Shown: positions 1-9,560, numbered from the stretch's first letter. The stretch is 64,000 nt of DNA from Arcticibacter svalbardensis MN12-7 (GCF_000403135.1 NZ_AQPN01000116.1:1-64000); one strand, 5' to 3'. Notes: generated from the letters alone by a model not told the origin. Made by a program: numbers and translations.

Positions 1-25
1 GCTCTACCAGCTGAGCTACGGAATC
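1..25 (-). tRNA. tRNA gene, 5' part only (isotype unknown)
   Basis: The reverse complement begins GATTCCG, then TA, then a D-arm GCTC-AGCTGGTAGA-GAGC, which is the standard first 25 bases of a bacterial tRNA (7-base acceptor strand, two linkers, 4-bp D stem, GG in the D loop). The anticodon and 3' half lie before the window start, so the amino acid cannot be named. A consensus promoter lies about 60-90 bases upstream on the same strand. Confidence 0.9.
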
Positions 26-82
26 ATACTTTTTCTTGTTCGTTTAAGCTGTTATACAGTCTCCGTTTCCGTTAAAGTGACG

Positions 83-113
83 CAAAGATACAGCTACAGG
101 GTTTACAGTGCAA
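83..113 (-). promoter_or_regulatory. Bacteroidota-type promoter for the tRNA
   Basis: On the minus strand TTG (111-113) is followed after exactly 20 bases by TATCTTTG (83-90), matching the known Bacteroidota primary-sigma pattern (TTTG/TTG, 19-21 bp, TAnnTTTG). The predicted transcript start is near 76, giving a leader of about 50 bases before the tRNA. The rest of the 26-322 gap shows nothing else I can name. Confidence 0.75.
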
Positions 114-322
114 GTATTTCCTAGTCTTTTTTGGTAGTTTTAGTATAAGCACTTCTATTTCAGTTATAAAAAATTTAATTATTGTTTCAATTACATTAAT
201 TAAAAGCAAGAATTAGGCATGTTTTACTAAATATGGCCTTCATGAAGCTGAAGTTGACATTTGCAACTATAGAAACGTTCCTGAATTACAATTCCTCCAA
301 ATTTAGAAAGAACGATAACTAT

Positions 323-611
323 TCAATTGATTGCAAAACTCTGTTCGATCAAGGCTGGTTGTTTAAGTGAAAAGTCATCACCATGATTTAGCAAAATCTC
401 CCCCCTTATTTTTGAGAGCGGATCCATGCCTTCCCTGCCCGAAGTATCAATTGAGAAATTAAGATCGAGAATAATAAGTTCAAGGTCTTTCGTTTTGATC
501 ATTTCCATGGCCAGATCCGTATTATCTTGGCAATACTTCATATCCCGCACTTTTCAAAAGCAACAGTAATGAAGTTCTTACGGCAATATCATCGTCTACG
601 ATTAATATCAT
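323..611 (-). pseudogene. Response regulator receiver fragment, frameshifted and truncated
   Basis: The frame starting at ATG 609-611 reads MILIVDDDIAVRTSLLLLLK...GYEV, a receiver-domain start with the acidic DDD cluster, and hits a TAA after about 29 codons. The next frame continues the same domain: DNTDLAMEMIKTKDLELIIL, then DLNFSIDTSGREGMDPLSKI, with the phospho-acceptor Asp in ILDLNFS. Homology stops after LSKIR and an unrelated tail runs to a stop at 323. Family knowledge: the LNFSIDTSGREG signature is that of NtrC-type regulators of Bacteroidota, which normally also carry an AAA+ and a Fis-type HTH domain; both are missing. One frameshift near 530 and a 3' deletion make this a remnant. 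A stand-alone receiver is unlikely because neither frame is complete. Confidence 0.75.
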
Positions 612-777
612 AAGAGATGTTAATATAGTTATTATTCTTCATGTAATGCTACTGCCGGATATATCGATGACGCTTGTTTTCCAGGATACAGCGAACAAGC
701 AAAAACCAGCATATAGATAAAAATCAAAGAAAGAACAGTGCAATTAAATTAAGAGCTAATTTATCTTAAGAACAAAT

Positions 778-820
778 AAAAAGGGGCTGTTTCTAACGTA
801 TAAGAACAGCCCCTTTTTTT
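778..820. terminator. Bidirectional terminator-like hairpin (copy 1 of a dispersed repeat)
   Basis: A 14-bp perfect stem (AAAAAGGGGCTGTT / AACAGCCCCTTTTT) has a 13-base loop and T tracts on both strands. It lies about 45 bases past the stop of the PhnA-like gene, which it probably terminates. A closely related hairpin with related flanks occurs at 5012-5048, so it may derive from a mobile repeat. Confidence 0.75.
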
Positions 821-866
821 ATTTATTCAAGTAAGGGTTGGTGGACCCTATCTTATTATCAGAAAC

Positions 867-1445
867 TTAAACTGACTTCTTTACAAACTTGGTAAGAATC
901 ACAATGGTATCCCCATTAATTTTTCCTTCAAGTTGTTCAGCATTATCAGATACTAGTCTAACTTTTCGTACCATAGTGCCTTTTGGAGCAATATAGCTTG
1001 TTCCTTTTACATTGAGATTTTGAGTAAGAATAACGTTGTCTCCCGTTGTCAAAAGAATACCATTGGCATCTTTATGAATTACTTTTTCAGCTACCTGTGT
1101 ATCTTCATCATTGGCCCACTCGATAAGCGATTCTTCTAAAAATACAGCGTCAACTGCATCCATTGCCCATTCATTTGAAGTTAATTTCTTCAGTATTTTA
1201 TAGGAAAGAACCTGTACTGCGGGTACTTCACTCCAAATACTGCCTTCAAGACAACGCCAATAATGACTGTTTGAATAATCTCCAGCCTTAATCTGATCAA
1301 AACATTCAGTACAAAGTACCACCTGGTTTTCTACCAACTCATCCTTTTTGGGAGGTACAGTATATGAATATAGGTTATTATCCTGTTTCATGCAAAGTTC
1401 ACAGGTTTGATTACTTCTGTTCTGTAATTGTGTATTTATCGCCAT
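867..1445 (-). CDS. PhnA-like zinc-ribbon protein
   Basis: This 192-residue protein resembles the PhnA family. It has an N-terminal zinc-ribbon-like part with two CxxC pairs (CELC and CTEC), a middle segment rich in Trp and acidic residues, and the typical PhnA C-terminal domain beginning DANGILLTTGDNVILTQNL. The second ATG (codon 17 of the longest frame) is chosen as start because MAINTQLQ fits family N-termini and the preceding 16 codons are hydrophobic and atypical. The name comes from an E. coli phosphonate locus, but PhnA is not needed for phosphonate breakdown and its biochemical role is unclear. It stands alone here with no phn genes nearby. Confidence 0.85.
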   Translation of the reverse strand: MAINTQLQNRSNQTCELCMKQDNNLYSYTVPPKKDELVENQVVLCTECFDQIKAGDYSNSHYWRCLEGSIWSEVPAVQVLSYKILKKLTSNEWAMDAVDAVFLEESLIEWANDEDTQVAEKVIHKDANGILLTTGDNVILTQNLNVKGTSYIAPKGTMVRKVRLVSDNAEQLEGKINGDTIVILTKFVKKSV

Positions 1446-1591
1446 TGGCGGCAAAGTAATTTTAAAAAAGGGGAAAAGGACTATAAAAGTCAAATAATAA
1501 AGCTTAATTATTTACGATTTGGTGTTTGAAAGAAACAACAATGCTGTTTAATGTATTTTACGATGAAAATAATTTGTAGGATATTTACACC

Positions 1592-3232
1592 ATGAAACTT
1601 TTCTACTTTGCTTTTATTGTTTTGCTTGCAACTTCTTGTTCAACGAAAAGAGAAGCTGATATGCTAGTTTACCATGCGAAAGTGTATACGGTTGACGAAA
1701 GCTTTAGTCTAACTGAAGCTTTTGCGGTTAAGGACGGCAAGATTATTGAAACCGGCACATCTGATTTTATTAAGAATTCGTATAAAGCAGCAAAAGAAAT
1801 AGATGCTGGCGGAAAGCCAATATACCCTGGCTTTATTGATGGACATGCACACTTTTTTGGTTACGGATCAAGTTTGCAACAAGTTAATCTGATAGGTACT
1901 AAAAGCTGGCAGGAAGCAGTGGATAGGTTGACTGCCTTTGCTCAAAACAATAAGGAAGGCTGGCTCATCGGGTATGGTTGGGATCAGAATGACTGGGAAA
2001 ATACAAGTTTTCCTGACAATTTGCTACTCAACAAATTGTTCCCAGACCGTCCTGTTTCTCTTTCCCGAATAGATGGACACGCAACTATTGTGAATGATGC
2101 TGCAATAAAAGCTGCAGGTTTAATGCCTGACTTTAAACTTGACGGTGGCGAAGTAGAAACAAAAGAGGGCAAGTTAACCGGTATTCTGATAGATAATGCA
2201 ACAAAATTGGTAGAAAAGGTTATTCCTTCCAGGACAATCAAACAAAAAACGAAAGAACTTCTTGACGCTCAAAAAAACTGTTTTGCTAAGGGATTGACTA
2301 CTGTAGCGGATTGTGGAGTCGATTATGAGGCTATTTCTTTTGTCGATAGCTTGCAGCGAGCCAATCAGTTAAAAATGCGCATTTACATGATGCTCTCTGA
2401 TAAACCAGCTAACTACGATTATTTATTCAAAAATGGGGCGTTTAAGACAGACAGACTTGATGTCAGATCTTTTAAAGTATATGCCGATGGTGCGCTAGGA
2501 TCCCGTGGGGCTTGTTTATTACAACCTTATTCAGATCAGCCCGGCCATTATGGTTTTTTATTAAGTGACAAAGCCCACTTTGCAGAGGTTGCAGAAAAGA
2601 TCTTTGCAAAGGGTTTCCAAATGTGTACACATGCTATAGGCGACTCTGCAAACCGGGAAATATTAACCGTTTATGGGAAGGTTCTTAAAGGTTCAAATGA
2701 CCGGCGTTGGCGAATAGAACATGCGCAAGTAGTCTCTCCTGAGGATTTAAAGCTTTTTAAACAATTTTCTATTATCCCTTCTGTACAATCAACCCATGCT
2801 ACTTCCGATATGTATTGGGCAGGTGAAAGATTAGGTGCAGAACGGTTAAAAGGGGCTTATGCCAATAAACAACTTATGCAACAAAATGGCTGGATTATAT
2901 TGGGTACTGATTTTCCGGTTGAAAAGATTGATCCGCTTATCACATTTTATGCAGCAGTTTTCAGAAAAGACGATAAAGCTTATCCAGCAAACGGTTTTCA
3001 AATGGAAAACGCTTTAAGTAAAGAGGAAACTTTAAGAGGAATGACAATATGGGCTGCAAAAGGTAATTTTGAAGAGAAAGAAAAAGGAAGTCTCGAGAAA
3101 GGCAAATTTGCTGACTTTGTTATCCTAGACCAGGATATAATGACTGCTCAGCCAAAAGATGTGCTGAAAACTAAGGTGCTGAACACATATCTAAACGGTG
3201 AGCAAGTTTTTGAGTTCGAATCTGGTGAATAG
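1592..3232 (+). CDS. Lipoprotein amidohydrolase, YtcJ-like (Amidohydrolase_3)
   Basis: A 546-residue metal-dependent hydrolase of the amidohydrolase superfamily. A lipoprotein signal ends at Cys16 (LLATSC), so it is probably anchored in a membrane facing the periplasm. The N-terminal beta-sandwich part is followed by the metal motif GHAH (residues 84-87), later His residues in CTHAIGD and RIEHAQ, and the C-terminal catalytic Asp in LGTDFPVE. This order is typical of YtcJ-like enzymes, which act on amide or cyclic imide bonds; the substrate is not known. Length is normal for the family. It is flanked by a divergent PhnA-like gene and a long gap, so it seems to be a single-gene unit. Confidence 0.85.
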   Translation: MKLFYFAFIVLLATSCSTKREADMLVYHAKVYTVDESFSLTEAFAVKDGKIIETGTSDFIKNSYKAAKEIDAGGKPIYPGFIDGHAHFFGYGSSLQQVNLIGTKSWQEAVDRLTAFAQNNKEGWLIGYGWDQNDWENTSFPDNLLLNKLFPDRPVSLSRIDGHATIVNDAAIKAAGLMPDFKLDGGEVETKEGKLTGILIDNATKLVEKVIPSRTIKQKTKELLDAQKNCFAKGLTTVADCGVDYEAISFVDSLQRANQLKMRIYMMLSDKPANYDYLFKNGAFKTDRLDVRSFKVYADGALGSRGACLLQPYSDQPGHYGFLLSDKAHFAEVAEKIFAKGFQMCTHAIGDSANREILTVYGKVLKGSNDRRWRIEHAQVVSPEDLKLFKQFSIIPSVQSTHATSDMYWAGERLGAERLKGAYANKQLMQQNGWIILGTDFPVEKIDPLITFYAAVFRKDDKAYPANGFQMENALSKEETLRGMTIWAAKGNFEEKEKGSLEKGKFADFVILDQDIMTAQPKDVLKTKVLNTYLNGEQVFEFESGE

Positions 3233-3666
3233 TTTTATCATATTACTCCCCTATTCTAATAGCCAATACATCCTATGTCTGTTATAATAGACACCATAAA
3301 ACAAGAAAACTTCTTCCATAGCTTACTTTAATTCACAATTTTCGAATAAGATAGAGTTCTAAGACATTTTTTTACAATTTTATGATTTTAAATTTTAAAG
3401 GATCTTCCCTTCCTTGCATTTTTAATAAGATGTGGTCAAATAAATTGCGCTGAAGATATCTTACTGCACTATATGCATTAAAATTCATACTTAAATGTAT
3501 AATAAAAATGACGTTTTTTATTAAAATCAAAGTTTTAGCTGTAAATTATTCTTATTGAAAATCAAACATTTGAGATGTTTTGCTTTTATAAAACCGCTTT
3601 TGGCAGGATTATAGAAACAGGGTGTTCAATCAGATTAATTAGCTCTGAAATATTAATAAGAAAATC
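3233..3666. other. Gene-free gap, nothing recognised
   Basis: AT-rich DNA between the amidohydrolase and the OmpA-family gene. I see no frame with coding character, no strong hairpin and no clear promoter; AAACATTTG near 3560 is a weak -7 candidate. It may hold an upstream leader for the OmpA-family gene. Confidence 0.5.
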
Positions 3667-4992
3667 ATGTTACTAAAAATTACAAAATCTGCAATGATAC
3701 TATCCTTATTAGGGATATCTTCATCTTTATTTGCCCAGGAAATGAGTTCGGATTCTACAACCCGTTTTGATAAGAAATCATTTCGTACCTGGTCAATCGG
3801 TTTAAATGGTGGTATGTTGACACATTATACTCCTTTTAACAGTAAAACTAATGGCGACTTTATGACTCCACAAGAGAGTTGGGGTTATGGTGGTTATATT
3901 AAAAAACAAATTGTTCCAGGATTTGGAATCCAAGCAGACTTTCTTGCTGGTAAATTGAAAGGAATGCGGGCAAACAGTCTTGCTACTCCTGATGCACAGA
4001 ATAACAGTGGATTTAATTCACGTATTGACTGGTCAGCTGCATTAAGTGGTAATTTTACTATTGCGAACTTAAGTTTAAATCAGAAAAGAAACTTTATATC
4101 TCCTTACTTCACAGCAGGTGCAGGATATATGTCCTCTAAAGGAAACGCATATGGGGTTACCGGTGCAACTACAAATGCTTATGATGAAAACTGGTTTATA
4201 CCTGTTGGAGCAGGATTTAAATTAGGCTTATCCAAAGGGGTGAACCTTGACTTAGGTTACAGCGTAAACTTTACGAAAACAAATAACCTTGATGGTGTTG
4301 CAGGTAATGCCAATGATCGTTTTTCATATGCCCATGCTGGTTTAGAGATTGCATTAGGTAAAAAGGGTACTTCACAATTACAAAACTATAGTGCCTTGGC
4401 TGCTTTACGTGAAGAAAGCGCTGCTGAAAGTGCTGATTTAAGAAGCAAATTATCTACTGCTGAACAAAACAGACTTCGTGATCAGGAACAATATGCTTCT
4501 GACATGGGTGATGATGATGCTGATGGTGTTGCTAATAAATTTGATAAATGTCCAGGAACCCCACCTAATACTGTAGTAGATGGTGCTGGTTGTCCTTTAA
4601 AAGCTCCTGCTCCTATTATCAGAGAAAAGATTATTGTAACTGAAGCAGATAAAAAAGTAGTTGGTGAAGCGATTAAAAACTTAGAGTTCGATCTTGGAAA
4701 AGCTACTATCAAAGCTAAATCTTACGAAACTTTAAATCGTGTTGCCAGATTATTAGTAGACAAAGACTTTAGCTTGAAGCTAGCTGGTCATACTGACAAT
4801 TCAGGTTCTATGGCTTTAAATCTTCGTTTGTCTAAAGAAAGAGCTGAATCTGTGAAGGCTTATTTGGTGTCTCAAGGTGCCAATGCTTCTCGTATTGAAG
4901 CGACAGGATATGGTCCAAATCAACCAATATCTACTAATAAAACTGCTGAAGGCCGTCAACAAAACAGAAGAGTAGAATTTACATTGTATTAA
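3667..4992 (+). CDS. OmpA family outer-membrane protein with TSP3-type repeat
   Basis: A 441-residue protein with a Sec signal peptide (about residues 1-23, ending LFAQ) and a Gly/aromatic-rich N-terminal beta-barrel region (about 35-235). A Ser/Ala-rich linker is followed by a thrombospondin type-3 calcium-binding repeat (DDDADGVANKFDKCPGTPP, about 281-300) and a C-terminal OmpA-like peptidoglycan-binding domain (about 335-441) with the core GHTDNSGS, LSKERAESVKAYL and NRRVEF. Family knowledge: such proteins tie the outer membrane to peptidoglycan. A hairpin terminator follows 20 bases after the stop. Confidence 0.93.
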   Translation: MLLKITKSAMILSLLGISSSLFAQEMSSDSTTRFDKKSFRTWSIGLNGGMLTHYTPFNSKTNGDFMTPQESWGYGGYIKKQIVPGFGIQADFLAGKLKGMRANSLATPDAQNNSGFNSRIDWSAALSGNFTIANLSLNQKRNFISPYFTAGAGYMSSKGNAYGVTGATTNAYDENWFIPVGAGFKLGLSKGVNLDLGYSVNFTKTNNLDGVAGNANDRFSYAHAGLEIALGKKGTSQLQNYSALAALREESAAESADLRSKLSTAEQNRLRDQEQYASDMGDDDADGVANKFDKCPGTPPNTVVDGAGCPLKAPAPIIREKIIVTEADKKVVGEAIKNLEFDLGKATIKAKSYETLNRVARLLVDKDFSLKLAGHTDNSGSMALNLRLSKERAESVKAYLVSQGANASRIEATGYGPNQPISTNKTAEGRQQNRRVEFTLY

Positions 4993-5011
4993 TCAAATCT
5001 TAACTATATAG

Positions 5012-5048
5012 AAGGGGCTGTCTCAAAAGTATGAGAACAGCCCTTTTT
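5012..5048 (+). terminator. Terminator-like hairpin after the OmpA-family gene (copy 2 of repeat)
   Basis: AAGGGGCTGTCTCA pairs with TGAGAACAGCCCTT around an AAAGTA loop and is followed by a T tract. Stem, loop and downstream bases resemble the hairpin at 778-820, including a shared ATTCA[AG]GTAAG segment about 20 bases after the stem. Confidence 0.7.
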
Positions 5049-5309
5049 GTTTTTATATATTCAGGTAAGTGATTGTAAATGTTTGCTTATCAGTTTTTTA
5101 CTTTTAATTGAAACCACTCTTTTCTGTTTTAAATTAGATTGTACAGAAACTATTTGTCATTACCGGTTTGAAGGCCTTCATTTCTTTATCGGTAAAGGTT
5201 CTCTTAAAGAGTTAAAAACTAATAGTAACACAATCATTTAGGAGAATCTATTTGTAATCATAAGTAGATTCAATTTCCTTCTGACGTTCAATTTAATACA
5301 TTTGTAGCT

Positions 5310-6209
5310 GTGCCTACTAAAAGAACCAAGATACCAGAGAAGAACCCAATTGTAAAGCAAACAAGGAAAAAAAGTTCAGTTAAAAAGAAAACAAGGAAAG
5401 TATGGCCTTTAGCTTTGAAACTAGTTCTTGCAGGAATTACTCTGGTGCTATTATCTCCATTTTATTATGGGTATGTATTAAAGACAGGAACCTCCACCTG
5501 GCAATGGATTAAGGACATTGGACAAGATAGTAATTACCCTAATTATTATGATTTTGATATCCGAATTCCTAAAAAATATTCCATACATGGTATTGATGTT
5601 TCGTATGCTCAAGGAAAAATAGATTGGCAAAAAGTAAAATCTATGAAGGAAGGTGATGTCTCGATTACTTTTGCTTTTATAAAAGCAACGGAAGGACTTT
5701 TAACCGTTGACCCTTATTTTAAGCGTAACTGGCGGGAAGCTCCTAAGGCTGGAATTGTTTGCGGGGCGTACCATTATTTTCGACCGAAGAAAAGTGGCAA
5801 ACAACAAGCTCGCTTTTTCTTGCAGACAGTAAATGTAGAAAATGGAGATTTGCCAGTTGTGGTTGATGTAGAAACACTTGATGGAAAAGACCCGGCAACC
5901 ATGCGTAAAGAGCTTCATGATTTCATTGTGCATATTGAAGCAAAAACACATGTAAAACCGATCATATATTCAGGTTTAAGCTTTTATCAGGACTACCTGC
6001 AAGGGTATTTTGATGATCATATTTTATGGATTGCTCATTATTATAAAAAAGAACTAAAGACAAGAAACACCAATAACTGGCAATTCTGGCAACATTCTGA
6101 TATAGCCAAAGTTAACGGAATCAATCATGCTGTTGACTTCAACGCTTTCAAAGGAGACCTTGCTGCCTTTCAGAAATTGATAATTAAGTCTGATGACTTA
6201 AACCGTTAA
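5310..6209 (+). CDS. GH25 muramidase, membrane-anchored
   Basis: A 299-residue protein starting at GTG. A very basic cytoplasmic tail (about 1-31, many Lys/Arg) and one membrane helix (about 32-55) precede a glycoside hydrolase family 25 domain from about residue 92. IHGIDVSYAQG carries the family's N-terminal Asp and LPVVVDVETLD supplies the central acidic catalytic pair. The C-terminal WQFWQHSD and VDFNAF are also GH25 hallmarks. The expected role is cleavage of the beta-1,4 link of peptidoglycan on the periplasmic side. TACATTTG at 5297-5304 fits a -7 box only a few bases before the GTG, so the message may be nearly leaderless, but no -33 element is seen. Confidence 0.9.
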   Translation: MPTKRTKIPEKNPIVKQTRKKSSVKKKTRKVWPLALKLVLAGITLVLLSPFYYGYVLKTGTSTWQWIKDIGQDSNYPNYYDFDIRIPKKYSIHGIDVSYAQGKIDWQKVKSMKEGDVSITFAFIKATEGLLTVDPYFKRNWREAPKAGIVCGAYHYFRPKKSGKQQARFFLQTVNVENGDLPVVVDVETLDGKDPATMRKELHDFIVHIEAKTHVKPIIYSGLSFYQDYLQGYFDDHILWIAHYYKKELKTRNTNNWQFWQHSDIAKVNGINHAVDFNAFKGDLAAFQKLIIKSDDLNR

Positions 6210-6341
6210 TCATTTTTAGCCTTCAGATCCACCCCTATTAGGTAACCTCAACGCTATTTATTAGTAAAATTAAATATTATAATTAATTATTTAATTTTGT
6301 AAAAATGACATATTAGTAACATGAGTTAGGTAAAATTGGGT

Positions 6342-7577
6342 ATGATAATACTTCGATTATTCATCATATCAATACTTAGTATAATTGCATATTCCTTATT
6401 AACCCAGTTCTTTTTCTGTACACAATTTAATTTCAGCGCTTCAACATCTTTTTAAGGGAAAACGCTTTATAATCCCTATGATTCATTGCGATCAGGCCAA
6501 TGGTTGAAATGTAATTTTCATGCACATGCAAACGCATGGAAAGGTATAACAAATGGCAAAGGCACAGCCAAAGAGATTAACCATGCATATGATTCGCTAC
6601 ATTATGATGTTCATTGCATATCCAATTACCATTCCATAGATACAACAACAATTAACTCACAAATATATATTCCCGCATATGAACATGGATATAATATCTC
6701 CAAAACACATCAACTGGTGCTGGGGAATAAAAAGGTTTGTTGGTTAGATTATATTTTGCCTCAAACTTTGAGTAACAAACAAGATGTGCTGAATTATCTT
6801 TCTGCTGATACTGGTACACTTGTCATTCTCAATCATCCCAAAATAAGAAATGGGTATCGAAGGGATGATTTTTCTTATCTTACTAACTACCACTGTATGG
6901 AGGTTTTAAATCCGGCAGGAAACTCATTTCCACAATGGGATGCGGCATTGTCAGCAGGAAAACCAATATTTATAGTAGGTGATGATGACTTGCATGACAT
7001 AATCAGCAAAGATCGGCTTGGCAGGATGTGTACATACGTAAAAGTAAAAGAACGCAATCAACATCAGGTATTACATGCACTCAAAAAAGGAAGAGGCTAT
7101 GGAGTACTTATTGGCCCTAACCAACATCCTGATTCTATTCCTAAGTTGAACTATCTGGTATTGAAAAAAGATACCATTCAGCTTCAAATGAATACAGCGG
7201 CCTCAACTATAACCTTTACAGGTCAAAATGGGAAGATCCTTGCATCATTTTCACAAACTGCAAATGCAAAATATGTGATCCATAGTAAAGATCATTATGC
7301 AAGGGCTTCGATTAATTATCCAAATGGAACAAGCATCTATTTAAATCCTGTTTTTTACACAGATTCATATGATTTGGCTCAAACAGCTATTTATCCTGAT
7401 GTTCGAACTACCTTGCTTTATCGTACCATTGGTTTTAGCCTTGCTGGAATCTGGCTATTTGGTGTATTTGTATTTATTCAGGGCAAAAGGACCATTTATA
7501 TTACTCTCCCATTCAATCCTCGTACCATGTTAAAAAACAGATTTAAGAATAGAAAGAAACCTTCCTTACTCAATTAA
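6342..7577 (+). pseudogene. PHP-domain metal-dependent hydrolase gene with in-frame TAA
   Basis: The frame opens at ATG 6342 with a good signal or anchor peptide (MIILRLFIISILSIIAYSLL) and runs to SASTSF. It meets TAA at 6453-6455 and then continues in the same frame as GKTLYNPYDSLRSGQWLKCN without indel. The downstream part holds PHP-like features: FHAHANAW, SNYHSIDT, LNHPKIRN and VGDDDLHD. A C-terminal membrane helix follows (about 6 codons from 7430 on). Restart could occur only at TTG 6486, yielding a protein without export signal. Homologues act on phosphoesters; the substrate here is unknown. GtrA and a GT39-type gene follow at 5 and 3 bases, so it heads an operon. TAATTTTG (6292-6299) is a plausible -7 box. 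Confidence 0.75.
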
Positions 7578-7582
7578 TAAAA

Positions 7583-7957
7583 ATGGAAGTGATAGGAAAA
7601 ATTTTCCTCTTCGGTTTCGTAGGGTTAATTGGTATGTGCATTGACTTTGGACTTACCTGGCTTTTCAAAGAAAAATTAGGAGTCAATAAATATGCGGCAA
7701 ATACTATTGGATTCTCTGTAGCTGTTGTAAACAATTTTATTCTAAATTACATTTGGACCTTTCAGCCTGAAGACAAGAATATTCAAATTTTCTTTTTGAA
7801 GTTTCTTTTGTTTGCAGTCATCGGCCTTGGAATAAACAACTTAATCATTTACTTTTTTAATGAAAAAATTTTAGTCCCCTTCTATTTCTCTAAAGTCTTA
7901 GCCATAGGAATTGTTTTTATTTGGAATTTCACAACCAATAATTTCCTGAACTTTTAG
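7583..7957 (+). CDS. GtrA-like membrane protein
   Basis: A 124-residue protein with four hydrophobic helices and GtrA-family marks: FVGLIGMCIDFGLTWLF at the N-terminus, YAANTIGFSVAVVNNFILN in helix two, and FIWNFTTNNFLNF at the C-terminus. Family knowledge: GtrA proteins are thought to help move polyprenyl-linked sugars across the inner membrane for cell-surface polysaccharide decoration. It sits between the broken PHP gene (5 bp) and a GT39-type transferase (3 bp), which fits a role in supplying a lipid-linked sugar donor. Confidence 0.9.
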   Translation: MEVIGKIFLFGFVGLIGMCIDFGLTWLFKEKLGVNKYAANTIGFSVAVVNNFILNYIWTFQPEDKNIQIFFLKFLLFAVIGLGINNLIIYFFNEKILVPFYFSKVLAIGIVFIWNFTTNNFLNF

Positions 7958-7960
7958 TGC

Positions 7961-9493
7961 ATGAAAATATCCCCGTTAGCAGTTTTAATTCTCATCTGTG
8001 TGCTTGCGCGCATGTGTATAGCCGCCCTGATCGAGTTCGGTAACGATGAAGTGTATTATTTCACCTATGCTTTACATTTGCAAAGTAATTATTTTGATCA
8101 TCCGCCTGGTATTGCATTTTTAATCCGTCTGTCTACTTTAAACCTTTTGTTTCAGAATGAATTCTTTGTACGGTTAGGCCCAATTATATGTTCATGTATC
8201 GGAACTTATCTAAGCTTCAAAATTGGCAATCTGATTAGGAATGAAAGAACGGGTTATTATGCAGCGTTATTATATAATACCAGCATTTATAGTAGTATCA
8301 TTTGCGGTGTTTTTATTCTGCCTGATAGTCCACAGGTAGTCTTTTGGTTATGCGGAATAGGGTTAGCTATAAAAATCATTATTCTTTCACAACAAAAGAT
8401 ACCTATTCCACTTCTGCTTTGGTTATTATTTGGGCTCACTTGTGGGTTTTGCATGATGTGTAAGGTACATGGTATATTCCTTTGGTTTGGATTAGGCATA
8501 TATATTCTTTTGTTTGACAGAAAATTGTTAGGTAAACCTTTGTTATATCTGTCTGCTATTATTTCTATACTGGTTTTCAGTCCTGTGATAATATGGAACA
8601 TCAACAATCAATTCGTAACCTGGAACTTTCATAGTAACCGAATAAATGAATCCGTCAGCTTGATTAATCTTACGACATTCATAAGAGCTTTTTTGGGTCA
8701 ACTTTTTTATAACAATCCGATCAATGTGGTGCTTACAGGAGTTGCTTTATTTCACTTGCGTAAAAGCGCTTTCTTAAATAAAAACATAAGTAGAATCTTA
8801 ATGTGCTTAGGGCTGCCAATTATCATCGCAACCGTATATATTTCTTTATTTAATAACGTTTTGCCTCACTGGAGCGGTCCAGGTTTTCTAACACTAAGTT
8901 TTATTGCTGCAGCTTACCTGGATAAAATTGTCATAACATCACCAAAGCGAGCATCTTTAATTTTAAAGTCAAGCAGCATATTGATTATAACTGTAATGAT
9001 TGCAGGTATTTCTATTATTAACTTTTATCCAGGAACATTAGGAAAAACAAAAGAAAAAGAGTTTGGAAAAAGTGACTTTACGCTTGATATGTGGGGTTGG
9101 AGGGAATTTGGTAAACAATATGCTGTTTTTGTAACTCAGCAAAAGAAATTGAAAACTGATATACCAGAGAAGATTGTATGTAATAAATGGTTTCCGGCAG
9201 CACATATCGATTATTATGTGGCAAGACCACTTCAAAATGAAGTAATTGGTTTGGGTAGTTTGATAAATCTACATCACTATGTCTGGCTTAATCAGTATAA
9301 GTCGGGCTTAAAAAAAGGTGAGAATGCCATCTGCATGATGCCTGGAAACTACCCGGAAGATGTTTGTGAAGTATATAAAAAGTACTTTTCCTCTATTAAG
9401 CTATTAAAAGTGTTTCCGTTATACAGAGGAGGAAAAAGAACAAAGATAATTTGGGTTTATTTGTTATCTGATTATAACGGTAAAAAAGATTGA
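7961..9493 (+). CDS. GT39/ArnT-like membrane glycosyltransferase
   Basis: A 510-residue polytopic protein with about ten or more membrane helices. The N-terminal periplasmic loop has the acidic motif FGNDEVYYFTYALHL and the DHPPG motif (YFDHPPGIAFLI) typical of the ArnT/PMT superfamily, which transfers a sugar from a polyprenyl-phosphate donor to lipids or proteins. The C-terminal 100 residues are a soluble periplasmic region. The acceptor cannot be told from sequence. It is the last gene of the PHP-GtrA-GT39 unit. Confidence 0.88.
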   Translation: MKISPLAVLILICVLARMCIAALIEFGNDEVYYFTYALHLQSNYFDHPPGIAFLIRLSTLNLLFQNEFFVRLGPIICSCIGTYLSFKIGNLIRNERTGYYAALLYNTSIYSSIICGVFILPDSPQVVFWLCGIGLAIKIIILSQQKIPIPLLLWLLFGLTCGFCMMCKVHGIFLWFGLGIYILLFDRKLLGKPLLYLSAIISILVFSPVIIWNINNQFVTWNFHSNRINESVSLINLTTFIRAFLGQLFYNNPINVVLTGVALFHLRKSAFLNKNISRILMCLGLPIIIATVYISLFNNVLPHWSGPGFLTLSFIAAAYLDKIVITSPKRASLILKSSSILIITVMIAGISIINFYPGTLGKTKEKEFGKSDFTLDMWGWREFGKQYAVFVTQQKKLKTDIPEKIVCNKWFPAAHIDYYVARPLQNEVIGLGSLINLHHYVWLNQYKSGLKKGENAICMMPGNYPEDVCEVYKKYFSSIKLLKVFPLYRGGKRTKIIWVYLLSDYNGKKD

Positions 9494-9560
9494 TGTATTA
9501 CATTTCGGAATGACTGTTCAACCGGTATCTAACACCATTCAAGGGTAAAAGCATATTGTA

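Noticed and set aside
5047-5241. 64-codon frame after the OmpA-family terminator
   Set aside because: It starts within the T tract of the hairpin, has unusual Cys/Phe-rich composition and no RBS or family resemblance.
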